This document shows, piece by piece, positions 1-12,000 of a stretch of DNA of 64,000 bases. The stretch is from positions 35,658,923 to 35,722,922 of the forward strand of contig JAJKFL010000011.1 of assembly GCA_021186555.1 (NCBI GenBank). The letters run 5' to 3'. The stretch comes from Reticulitermes speratus (taxonomy: Eukaryota > Arthropoda > Insecta > Blattodea > Rhinotermitidae). The notes below the pieces were generated by a model, which saw nothing but the letters and a program-made list of their open reading frames with translations, made no database searches and was not told the origin of the DNA. The number at the start of each line of letters is the position of its first letter. Positions within the stretch are counted from its first letter, which is position 1. The position numbers and the translations under genes were made by a program.

Positions 1-180
1 AGGAACTACGGTCTTTAACATGCCGGGAACTACCAGCCCAATGACACAGCATCACATTCCAGAAGACTTGAATCTTTAGCAACACTGCTGTAAGAATCTT
101 TTAAATCATCTGACGCGGCTGATGGCCCGAGAAGACTACATTAAAACTGCTGTAAGAACCTCACATCTCACAATCTTTGC
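1..180. mobile_element. Relic of inverted-repeat family at window edge
   Basis: ACAGCATCACATTCCAGAAG and ACTTGAATCTTTAGCAACAC match 32099-32142. A second part (CTGACGCGGCTG) resembles the fold-back at 12566. It is probably two merged relics. Confidence 0.45.
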
Positions 181-482
181 TCAAGGTATTCAAAGCAGAC
201 ATAACGTAGTAATTCAGACATGCATTACACTATTACGAAGACGTGTGTACGATGTATAGAAGGCATCACCCCACATTCCAACAAAAATACCATTACCCAA
301 AGCCAATATTTAGCCACCAGCACCACTATAATGGAGGATTTAGATCCCGTATTCCCAGATGATGAAAGTTAATAATGGTACATAGAAACAGTAAAAATAA
401 TTTAGCACAGGCCCATACGCACTTCTTCACACATATCTCAAGCCTGCTTCATGAACCTTTAAACAACATATTTGCATAAAAA

Positions 483-690
483 ACCACCCCTAGAAATGAA
501 TTTTATATATTTAGCCAATAAGGAAATTTAATGTATTTTTAGGACATGCTGCATAATCTCTGTTTTATTTTCCACAACATGCCATTTGTTTCATAATTTT
601 ATCTTTCTCTGTTCAAATAATACTCACGTTTTTCATAAACCACATGCTATAATTTAAGTACCAATCCAGTTGTTTAAAGGTTAAATAGTT
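483..690 (+). repeat. Dispersed repeat X, copy 1
   Basis: From CACCCCTAGAAAT through GACATGCTGCATAATCTCTG to AAAGGTTAAATA it matches 54569-54765 in the same orientation, about 80 percent by eye. Unclassified. Confidence 0.75.
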
Positions 691-1289
691 ACTGCAGAAA
701 AAAAGTGTTTTGAATGGAAACTGCAGAGAAAGCAAAACACATATTTTATGTCCAATACACTTTCTCCATACCCTTATGGTTGCTGTACTAATTAAAGAAG
801 TGTGATGTGCATGTTTCTAGAACCGCATATTCAACAACAAACATCACCGTTTCCAACACGTGAAAATTACCAAACACATTGGTTTTCTTCGTATATGTGA
901 AGATCATTGCAATCTCTTTTACGTGTACAGTGCAAATGTTTACATACTTGTGTATTCCCATCACAGATGTGAAGTGTCTTGAATTCCCTGCTATTAGATT
1001 TGTAAAAATGAACTCAAATCTCGTGTTGTTTGATTTGGTAAGAATGTGGAGTGCCTCTGTCACTCCTCGGAGTTGCTAAAAGAATTAAAAACACAGCTGT
1101 AATGAACTGTTACTACACAGTGCAGTAAGATCTTTTGAGAATGCGTACTCAGGTGGGAGATATGTGGCCCATAACACATAAGTTCACTTTACAGGAAACA
1201 TGTCTTAATGTAACTCACTGTATTTCCAGGCAATTTCATGTAATGGTGTCAGAAGAACATAAGGAAAGGACAAATAGATAAAAAAAAGC

Positions 1290-1332
1290 ATAAGAAAGAA
1301 AGAAAAGAAAGAAAGAAAGAAAGAAAGAAAGA
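1290..1332. repeat. (GAAA)n microsatellite
   Basis: About ten GAAA units in a gene-free stretch. Confidence 0.9.
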
Positions 1333-1466
1333 TGTGTCATACCTAAAAACAGTGCATACCAGTCACTGTACAGGGTAATACAGTCCACAGTTCCAAAGTT
1401 CCATTTGACAAAGTATGTACATGTGTACACTATACAAGCTAAAGTTCTGCATTCTGTTGTGGGACT

Positions 1467-1734
1467 GTTTTTTTTTTTGTATGGCTCGACAGCCCTATAT
1501 GGGCCTGGGCCTCCTCGTTTCGTCGAGGTTTCATGGTCACACACATTTGAGACACACCACACTTGGTAGGACTCCTCTGGACGAGGGACCAGCTCGTCGC
1601 AGAGACCTCTACCTGACATCACACAACACTCACAACAGACAGACATCCATGACCCCGGTGGGATTCGAACCCACGATCCTAGTAAGCGAGCGGCCGAAGA
1701 CCCACGCCTTAGACCGCACGGCCACTGGGATCGG
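1467..1734 (-). mobile_element. tRNA-derived SINE, family A, copy 1 (full length)
   Basis: On the minus strand it begins GATCCCAGTGGCCGTGCGGT and has a B box GGTTCGAATCC. It ends with GGCCCATATAGGGCTGTCGA and a poly-A tail. It is flanked by a 13-bp target duplication CTGTTGTGGGACT (1454-1466 and 1735-1747). No protein is encoded. Confidence 0.93.
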
Positions 1735-2347
1735 CTGTTGTGGGACTATACCTCCTATAAAATATAAATTAAAAAAACCTTTACTCACTACAGCACCAAG
1801 CAGGGACGTTGACATGACCAACACCCTCCCAGCCAAAACACAAAATTTAGAAATTAAGGTTGAGACATGATTTCATAATGCTTACAGGACAGCCTCCCAA
1901 GTCATAGTGAATTTCCAGATAAATGGAAAGAGGGCTTAGGTACAGTGAAAGGGACGGGAAGGGGGACAGAGGGGAACAGAGAAGGGGGAGTCTACACTGC
2001 ATGGAGCTCCCAGCTGTCAGGGGTGTAAAAAGTTCTCCGACAAGGTACGCAGGTTTTTACAAAGGTATATTACGCTTAGCATTACTTGGGTTCTGGACTA
2101 CATGCACTGTTTCAACAACAACACAGTGATTCGGTCTGGATCTCTTCCCAGTCTCCGGTGACAGGGAGAAGAGGCAAATTGCATCTGACACAAAGACTAC
2201 TCAAGCACTAGACCTGCAGTGAAAGTATCAGCACTATCAACACTATTAACACCTTGAGCACTGATGGTGTGCTGATGTGTTGTCCTCAGCCTTCCTCTTG
2301 AGACTACTGTCACAAAACTTTGTTCTTGCTCCACTGAGATGTTTATT

Positions 2348-2607
2348 ATTTTTTTTTCTTATGGCTAGACAGTCCCTAGTGGGCCAGGGCCTCCTCATTA
2401 TCGATGCTTCACGATCACACTTTAGACACACCACACTCGGTAGGACTCCTCTGGATGAGTGATCAGCCCGTCACAGAGACCTCTACCTGACAACACACAA
2501 CACTCACAAGAGACAGACATCCATGCCCTCGGTGGGATTCGAACCCACAATCCCAGCAAGCGAACGGCTGAAGACTCACGCCTTACACCGCACGGCCACT
2601 GGGATCG
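2348..2607 (-). mobile_element. tRNA-derived SINE, family A, copy 2
   Basis: Same tRNA head (GATCCCAGTGGCCGTGCGGT), GGTTCGAATCCC box and A-rich tail as the copy at 1467-1734, more diverged. Confidence 0.9.
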
Positions 2608-2609
2608 GA

Positions 2610-5126
2610 TCTCTATTATACTTTATTATCAGCAGTGGAAAAACCTTTTACCGTTGACTTTGATACTGCAGACACTACAGATTCTTAGCTCTTTGAATCA
2701 TGCATCTCATGTGATAATATATAAAATTCCAGTTGCCATCCCACAACAAACACACTGCACCCAATTACAAAGACCATCAGTTAATGCTGTTATGGAAATA
2801 ACTGTTGTTTTGTTGTGATAATAACATGAAACACAAAAATACACCGTATTGGTGAACTACACCTGCACGGTATCATTCACAGCAGAAATGTAAAGTAAAA
2901 CAACACAGTAACAATAAGGACAAGTCGCTATTTAAATGTAGCTACAAGGACAGGTCTGGTAGCTATCCGCTACAATAAGGTACCTAACCCTCAAAACTGT
3001 TGACAAACAATGTAAATGCCAGCTAGTTACTAACGTGGAAGAAACTTACTGAGTTGACTGTTTTGGTTGCTGCGGTGATGACACAAGAGTAGCCAATAGC
3101 TGAAAAGAAATGATGGCTTTCAGAATTGTATCATGAGCTGCAAGAACTTTCATTTACATCACCTTTATAATACGGTCACCACTCGTACATGAATGTTTCC
3201 TTCACAGCTCCATAATTCAATTTTAACACAATGACAGCGAGAACCATAATTATTAAAATACATATAATCATGTCCCACTATCTAGTCAATGTACTAAAGG
3301 GATTTTACTTTGAAATAGGTGTTCCAAAATCTAAATATTTATAACTCTACTTACACAAATTGATTCTTGGCATGGAAAGTGAATGCCATATAATTCGGAG
3401 ATTTGTTATCACCAAGCGACCTTTATCACCACCATTTCCTTTTGTATCTTCAATAGAATCTAGTTTATCCAGTATTTTCTCCCCAGGTCTCATTTTCATC
3501 TGACTGCAACATAGTACATACAGCATAACGTACAGGCATAATTTCTATCCTTCACTGGTGTTATTCCACCTTATGGTTTATGAAACCATACTGTCAATAG
3601 CTCAGATGGCAGAATGTGTACAACAGTGCCATCAGGGGAGGAATAATGCCATCAATATAAGCAACATAAGGTAGCTTAAACTAACATATGCTATCCAAAA
3701 TTATCAACTAGTCTATAAACTACCCTAGCCAAACCTGTGTGATCATACACTATCATAATGAAATCTAACCTAACCTAAAATAACCTATGCCATCCCACCT
3801 TTGTATTAAAGAAAGAACTATGCAATCCGAAATTACTGGAATATCGAAGTGAAATCAAGTAAAACGAAAGAAGCAATACACTCCCGAGGGCTGACATGTA
3901 GTAAGACATGAAAAGATACGCGAAAATTCCAATTACACTGGTGGAAAACCGACACTTTTTCAGGGCCAACACTTGATACTAGAGGCAGGGATACAATGCT
4001 TGTTCGTGTGTCCAAAGAATCTTTATCACTCGGTGTGAATATTAAAGAAATGTGAACTTAAATCCGACTGGGCCTATATACGTTCCCATCTGCTACAATC
4101 GGCGACGGCATTATAATATGTTAGAGGTCTGACCGTTTTGGAGAAGAGAAATATCTCTTGCCCCTGCCGCATTTCGAAACACGAATCGCCCAGTCCGTAG
4201 CCTAGTTACTGTAAGATGTAGATAATACTTACTATACAGGAATGTCAAATCTGACTTCCCTGTCTTCCCACAGAGTATCGGACATTGTTGATATTCTATT
4301 AGGAGTCGCTGAAAATTCACTTTCTTGGGGTGATGAATATGCTTCAGAAACTGTTATCAGAGCCATAAATATAAGTATGCCCCATTCTGTTGTCTTCTGT
4401 GCAGAAACATCAAATTGTCTTTGTTTACTTTTGAAGATTTACCAAGAGTTCTGTATAATCACATAGTTCTTCTTCAATAAATATTATAACTCCATTTTCG
4501 AACTCAATCCTACATGACAAACGTCAACACATGGCGCTCCTCTTCGCAATCGTCTACTACTCTCCACAGTTCATCACGCTTTTACCTGTCCCTAAACACG
4601 ACTGTCGAACAGGCACTACCCTAGTCAGTTCACATTCTATCTTTCGTAATGATATTAGTATTTTATGCTCAAATCATACATGATTTTACGATAGGTAAAA
4701 TCAGTTACTACACACAATAAAATGTCAGACAAATATCTAAGCACTTCTGATGCGTCTATCTCACAGAACAGTGGTTACAACGGATCTCCAGCACGGTTAC
4801 TGGCATTTTCCTCAATTCTAGCCATCCGATAACATAAATGAGAACGTTTAACAATTACAAAGAGCTTTGTGTTTACCAACAAAGACCAGACGGGATCCAA
4901 AGCAATACAACACCAGGCAGAGAGGAAAGAACCTTGAGAATCATCCACACCTTATGGTACTTCACTGCATGACCTCAGTACAGTTAGGGTATTTTACAAC
5001 TCAGGGAATTTTTAAAAAATCGGTTAAATTCTGCATCATATCATATATTAATCTTAAACTTTGTTAATAACATAAAACTTCATTTCTATACAGTAATCAC
5101 AAAATTTTTCCAAACTGGTATCAAAT
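2610..5126. other. Intergenic DNA 3' of the USPL1-like gene, nothing recognised
   Basis: AT-rich with no exon-like frame on either strand. A small AACCTAACCTAA cluster (3705-3790) resembles the TTAGG-like tracts. The segment 4090-4620 is less AT-rich and might be a promoter of a neighbour, but no gene can be supported. Confidence 0.6.
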
Positions 5127-5132
5127 TTTAAT
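5127..5132 (-). promoter_or_regulatory. Candidate poly(A) signal (ATTAAA) of the USPL1-like gene
   Basis: ATTAAA on the minus strand lies about 140 bp after the stop codon. No AATAAA is nearer. Confidence 0.35.
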
Positions 5133-5268
5133 TTTCCACAACTTCTAAATGTGCCTTCACTTACACAGAAAACAAATGGATCACATTAGAAATCACAGCA
5201 CCACTCAAGTAAATACAGTGTCCATGGTGATATGAAACAGGTTGCATATAAAATGTATTAAAATAGTC

Positions 5269-8200
5269 TTACATCAGCAGCTGCTGAAGCCAGTCCAGAC
5301 TGACATCAGATTCATTCTTAACACACACATTATCTGCAGCATTTGTATTTGCAACTATATCTTCAACGCTGCCATGGTTTCCCAACAACATAACCCTGTT
5401 TCTGGAATCAGCACTGGATGAGTTACAGTTCAAAGGATCAGGAATTGGATTGTTTGTCAATGTCAGTAATAATTCATTCTCCTCAGAATATATTTTCCTT
5501 CCTTTTGGGAGCCTTTCAGTCTTTGAAATTTTCTTATTTTTAGAGAATGACTTTAAATTTTCTCCTGGTACAAAAGGTTTTTCAAAAATGAAACCAGCAA
5601 ATTTGTCTTTGTTGCTGTCTGGAATTGCAATATGTGACTTTAAACAGTTTCTGATTTTATTAATATTTGCTTCTTTTGTGTTCAGTTTGCTCTGTTGGGT
5701 ATTGCATAATTTTACATCATTTGGCTTGGAAAACAATTTGGGTGCAGTCGTGTGACGTTTGGCCCCCTTCTGACTAAATGCTGCTGAATAATCAGAAGAA
5801 ATGGGCTGCACACTGTTCAATTTCTGCTGACGTGGAGGATATGTCGGCGAAACGCGAGGAGTCACATGCGTGGCAGACACTACTTTTCTCCCCGACTTGC
5901 TTAAATCAGGAATCGGCATATTCTCCCTGCATGGGACATCACACGAATTCAAATTCTCTCCTGTTCTCACAGTCTGAGGTGCCACATGATTTTTACTGTC
6001 TCCTACTAATGCATTTGTAACCTCTGCCCCACTTCGCCCTAGAGAGTTTGTAAGACCAACCTCATGTTTTATGTAAGTGCTACAACTATACTGCTGGCCA
6101 TCCAGTTCCAACGTTCTGTTTTTGTTCATTCCTACAGACCTTACCCTACTCTGAGAACACAACTCTGGCTTTTGTAAATGAGTTCTATTTCCAGTTTCCT
6201 TTTGTTGCAGATCTGAACTAAATACTGCAAACTGAGGACAATCCATCCCTGTGTTATTACTTCTTGGGGTCACAATGTGTCTAGCTTTAGTTGTGTTATG
6301 CAGCCTCTCTAAAATATCGTTGTCAAAAACTGTCGTGTCTGTATAATGTGACACGCATATGCTATATGACTTTAAGTCTGCTGTTTCAGCAGCAGTGTCA
6401 GGTACACACTTCGTCCGAAATGTGTGTGAATTTCCTTCAGACGTTAACTTCTCTAGCATTATGGGCACCACTGAAGCCATTGCTTGATCTGAATCTGTGA
6501 CAGTCACTTCAGTACCTGCATGTGTCATTAAGTTCCACTCACTCAGATCTGCAATACTCTTTATTTCTGGAAACATATTTTCTGCTGCAGATAAATCTGT
6601 CTCCAAAGTCAACCCTCTGACTACTGTTTCCTTAACTTCAGTGCCGGAGGGTATATTCACATTTTCACATGATGAAACTGTTACATTTTCTGCCACATTT
6701 GTGTCATCTAATGCCACACTCAAGGCATCAACAGTCAAGTTGCCGGTATCCGGTACAGAAAGGGGCTGGATCATATCCTGAATGTCAATCATCACTGGAA
6801 CTGAATTTTCTGAGACAAATGAATGTTTGGTCACAGCAGTCTCATTTTCATCTCTTACTTTGAAATATGAGTGGTCTAGCACTTCCCTCACTGTGCAGCC
6901 TGTCGACACAGGAATACCAACTTCTGCAATCCCATCACCCTCCTTTTTTTCACTAACAACTTTATCAGCAACCGTCAAGGAACACGATGTTTCACCAAAA
7001 CTCAACAATTCTGGTGAAGATGAAACAGCATTCTGATCCCTTATGTTGGTGCATGAAAGCTCCCCTATGTCTCTCGCTGCGTACGGTGTCACCTTTGGTG
7101 TACCAACTTCTGCAGATATAACATCTGTTCTATTGTCAGTCAAAATATTATCACTATTTGCCATTACATGTGAAATTTCAGCATTCATATCTCCAAATGA
7201 TTTTTCTGCTGAAGTTGAATCGCACGTCATTAAATTAGAACTGTTTACTTCAACCTTCCCTTTTGTGACAGACTGTACAGAGATGATCATTTCTCCATCA
7301 GCTGTTTCTGCAACATCATATGCAGCAGGGGCTACAGTTTTCAAGCCCACTGAATCCTGTGGAATATCTAGGGCTTGCAGAGTCATAGTTGCAGGGACTG
7401 GAGAGCTGTTTAGTAATGGTTGCCCTGCAGCAGTGCTGCCAATGTGTTTTGATACATCATACAATGAAGTCACAGTCAATTCCTGATTCTGGTTTGAGGC
7501 AGGTGCAGTAACCTTTGAACAGTCACTTGTTTCGGCATATTCTCCACATGATTCAGTCACTGCCAAAATATTATCGTTGTTTTCCTCAGTGTCTGCAGAT
7601 GAGGGCTTCAGTTGAACCTCCATCTCGACATCATTCACTATTTTCCCCTCAGATCCTGAAGCAAAACTGTCTGCTGATGATCCAGTGTTCATTGTCTTCA
7701 ATTTATTGTCTGTTAACTCGGTGTTCACTTTCTTCAAGTCATTTTCTGTTAATAACCCAGCATTCACTTTCAAGTCACTGTCTACTGATAATCCAGTATT
7801 CAGTCTCACGTCACTGTCTGTTGGTAACCCAGTATTCACTTTCAAGTCACTGTCTACTGACAATCCAGTATTCAGTCTCATGTCACTGTCTGTTGGTAAA
7901 CCAGTATTCAGTTTCAAGTCACTGTCTGCTGATAAAACAGTATTCAGTCTCATGTCACTGTCTGTTGGTAAACCAGTATTCAGTTTCAAGTCACTGTCTG
8001 CTGATAAGCCAGTATTCAGTCTCATGTCACTGTCTGTTGGTAACCCAGTATTCACTTTCAAGTCACTGTCTACTGACAATCCAGCATTCAGTCTCATGTC
8101 ACTGTCTGTTGGTAAACCAGTATTCAGTTTCAAGTCACTGTCTGCTGATAATCCAGTATTCAGTCTCACGTCACTGTCTGTTGGTAATACAGTATTCAGT

Positions 8201-9035
8201 TTCAAGTCACTGTCTGCTGATAATCCAGTATTCAGTCTCATATCACTGTCTGTTGGTAAACCAGTATTCAGTTTCAAGTCACTGTCTGCTGATAATCCAG
8301 TATTCCGTCTCACGTCACTGTCTGTTGGTAATACAGTATTCAGTTTCAAGTCACTGTCTGCTGATAATCCAGTATTCAGTCTCACGTCACTGTCTGTTGG
8401 TAACCCAGTATTCACTTGCAAGTCACTGTCTACTGACAATCCAGTATTCAGTCTCATGTCACTGTCTGTTGGTAAACCAGTATTCACTTTCAAGTCACCG
8501 TCTACTGACAATCCAGTATTCAGTCTCATGTCAATGTCTGCTGGTAAACCAGTATTCAGTTTCAAGTCACTGTCTGCTGATAAACCAGTATTCAGTCTCA
8601 TGTCACTGTCTGTTGGTAAACCAGTATTCAGTTTCAAGTCACTGTCTGCTGATAATCCAGTATTCAGTCTCACGTCACTGTCTGTCGGTAACCCAGTATT
8701 CACTTTCAAGTCACTGTCTGTTGTTAATCCAGTATACAGGTTTGAGTCACTGGCTGCTGATAATCCAGTATCCTGACATGGTAACATCTTCTGGCTGTTA
8801 CCAACACTTATGTCTTCCACAAGGCTTTTGAACAAACTTTCAAATTCTGCAACAGAATTAAAGTTCATGTCTTCCACACTTTCATTGGAGAAGCCATCAG
8901 ATTCAATCAGATCCATTAACTCACAAATATTTTCATTTCCTTGAGGTATTAGTGACTGGCTTGTACTTGGCAAGTTGGCGTCTTTAACTGGCTCCATTTT
9001 GGTTGTATTCATTTCATGTAAGGGCTGAAATGTAA
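5269..9035 (-). CDS. USPL1-like gene, long terminal exon
   Basis: One uninterrupted frame of 1,254 codons plus stop follows a strong acceptor (a T-run then GCAG). It starts VTFQPLHEMNTTKMEP. Order: an acidic leader (ELMDLIESDGF and SVEDMNF), the 12-residue repeat array, a long Ser/Thr/Val-rich stretch, a basic segment (KSFSKNKKISKTERLPKGRK) and the SLDWLQQLLM end. The absence of stops over 3.7 kb of AT-rich DNA makes it certain that this frame is or was recently coding. Retrogene origin is unlikely because the phase matches upstream exons. Confidence 0.85.
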
Positions 9036-12000
9036 CTGCAAAAAAAGAAAACCGAAAACCAAAATTGAAGCATTCCAATTGCATAGATGATAGTCATTTT
9101 TTTTTTTTTTTGGATGGCTGGTAAATTAAATCAAAACAATTCTTGTGATGTGGAGCTTTGTGATTTGTATGAAGGCTCTTCAAAATCTGTTTGAGAACTG
9201 AAGTGACTGGAGGGACACAGGCTGTTAAAAACAGTCCCCATAGGCACTGAGGCACGTGTCCCAATGACACATTAGCAAATGGCCCTCTTCCACAAAGAGC
9301 TCCCTCAGCTGCTGTTGGATTAGTGCAGTACTGGAGTTTTAATGTTTTTCTCCAGCCCAAAGCTGGAGCCCTTTATTATTGAGAACTAATTGTCTTCTGG
9401 ACTTTGTCCATCGTCCGGATAAAATATAAAAATATAAAATCACGACGTTTCGGAAGCCGGTTCTTCTTCCATCTTCAGGTGAAGGGAGGGGAGACACCTA
9501 CTCAGATGGGTCCCTTAGACCGAGCTAATCTCAATCGCTGGACAACTTCAGCCGGTAAAAACAGAGCTCAGATGGGTCTCTTAGACCGAGCTAATCTCAA
9601 TCACTAATCAGGTCCAGTGATTGAGATTAGCTCGGTCTAAGGGACCCATCTAAGTAGGTGTCTCCCCTCCCATCACCTGAAGACGGAAGAAGAATCAGCT
9701 TCCGAAACGTCTTGATTTTATATTCTTATACTTTATCCGGACGATGGACAAAGCCCAGAAGACAATTACCGGTAGTTCTCAATATTATGTACCATCGTCA
9801 GAACCTTTAGAATTTACCCTTTATTATTGTGTCATTCAAGAACCTTGGCACCACCATCAACACACAGTGCTACTGGGGAACCTTCCGAGATGTTCATACT
9901 GCCATCAAAGGAGAGGTTCCCAGAATGCTCCCAGGGGGTGTCATCATGCTACACAACAAAGCCTGCACTGTCCACGACATGTGCGGTGAAAAGTGCTGTA
10001 GCATCCCGTACAGCCCGGACCTTTCACTGTGTGCCTTCCACACGTTTAATGCCCTCAAAAATACACTAAATGGTCGTACTTCATTGAACAGAGACATAAA
10101 AACTGAGATTTGGCAGTAGCCCAGAGAGTTCCTTGTGAACAAAATCCATCAAGTGGTGTGTAAATGAAATGTCTGCTTCAGTGTCCATGGGTACTCCAAA
10201 CTCCTTTGCACAGAAAAGTCCTCGGACATGTTTTGTTTGAACAAGCCTCATACATGTCATTTTGTACTGAAATAAAGGTTTAAATGAGCTGGATGTGTGC
10301 ATCAGATTGGGGACACAATAAATCCATAGAAAGTTTTGTGGGATATTGTCGTGAAAATCACCAAGTGAAGGATCAAGGAGATGGGGTACAAGGGGTACGT
10401 TGTGAGGATGAGAGTTGGGTGGATAAGAATGACACAGAATGGTGTCCAATGGGAGACTTTGGTATTAACAATACTGAATCGGTACGATCTATTACTGGAC
10501 AATAAGGTCTGTTAGTATTCTCTGCACAAAATATGACACTGAATATAGGAGCATGTGATTCTTCATTTGCTGTTATGTTTCATGCACTTCTTACACATGT
10601 TACGCAGAGTCATGATGGATGATATGAAAAATTAGTGCATCCTGTAGTGTAGTACTTTAACATTCACCCATGCAGTTTAAGAACTTCACATAAATAATCT
10701 TTAAAAATAAACAATCTTCATCCATCAAAATAAATAAGCCACATCAGTAAATCACAAATACATTAAATACAAGTTGGAATATACCAAGGCCCAGTACTTT
10801 ACTCCCCCCTATGGCTCGACAGCCCTATATGGGCCTGGGCCTCCTCGTTTCGTCGAGGTTTCATGATCACACACATTTTAGACACACCAGTCGGTAGGAC
10901 TCCTCTGGACAGTGACCAGCTCGTCGCAGAGACCTCTACCTGACAACACACAACACTCACAAGAGACAGACATCCATGCCCCCGGTGGGATTCGAACCCA
11001 CGATCCTAGTAATCGAGCGGCCGAAGACCCACGCCTTAGACCGCACGGCCACTGGGATCAGCCCAGTACTTTACTAAGCGTGAAGAAATCCAAATTTAAA
11101 CTAACAAATATCCTATCATTAAAATCATACATTTCAGCTAAATTTAGTGACAAAACTCACATGAATACAATGCAGCATCAGATACTTTGTATGCTTTAAA
11201 ATGAGCAATGGATGAAAAAAAAATTAATTATACATTATGGAAAGAGATGGGCACTACTTCGCCAGTAATAAACCTCAAAAACAGTGCTCAGGTGGTACAG
11301 TCATACTGAGGGAATGAACACAAAAAGATTGACGAGATACAGCCAAGGAGAACAGAAAGGGGCAACCTGCTAGTCTCAAATGAAATGTCTAGATGTAAAA
11401 TAAATTCAAGTGTCTCAAGACAGGTTCCAGCAGTGACCTTTCTTTCTTTCTTGTAGCTGGGTACCAACGTTTCACAGGAACACACTCCCTCCATCTTCAG
11501 GACTAAAGTGACATCCTCAGACCACTCACTAAACTGTGAAGGTGGACGCAGTATATTCTTTTGCAATTCTGTGGTCAAGCAACAAAACTATATGGTGCCG
11601 CAGCCCACACAGTCATGGCCTGAAGAACAAAATATTCACATGTGTATTTGTTTGAAAGTTTTATTAGGGATAAAATGTGAGGCGAACTAAGAAGGAGTAC
11701 CTGGCTCTCGGAGAGATTCCACGCCCAACTTGACGCTGTCATCTTTGACCATGTCCATGAAATTCTGCTGTATAAATGTATCAGTATATGCCAATCCAAA
11801 TGGATAGGGACACTGAAAATACAAACATACAACCAAAATATAGTTCCAGTTCTGTTCCTGAATCACTGAACAATGGCTGAACTGTACATAACTTCTCCTT
11901 TCCTCAACAGTTTAAATATAATTACATATACATTACAAACTTCATGAAACTCCCCACCGTTACATCAACAGTACCACACTACTGTATAGTAGTGACCAGA

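Noticed and set aside
1630-1836. A tRNA gene suggested by GGTTCGAATCCC and similar boxes at 1.7, 2.5, 11.0, 26.0, 33.0, 37.0, 50.3 and 63.6 kb
   Set aside because: Heads continue into long SINE bodies with tails and target duplications. Acceptor stems do not close, so these are SINEs and not tRNA genes.
7683-8775. CRISPR-like array
   Set aside because: Units are contiguous, coding and without unique spacers; the genome is eukaryotic.
7515-8831. Two long open frames on the plus strand (438 and 363 codons) over the repeat array
   Set aside because: They are antisense to the minus-strand coding array. A stop-free 36-bp unit opens several frames at once.
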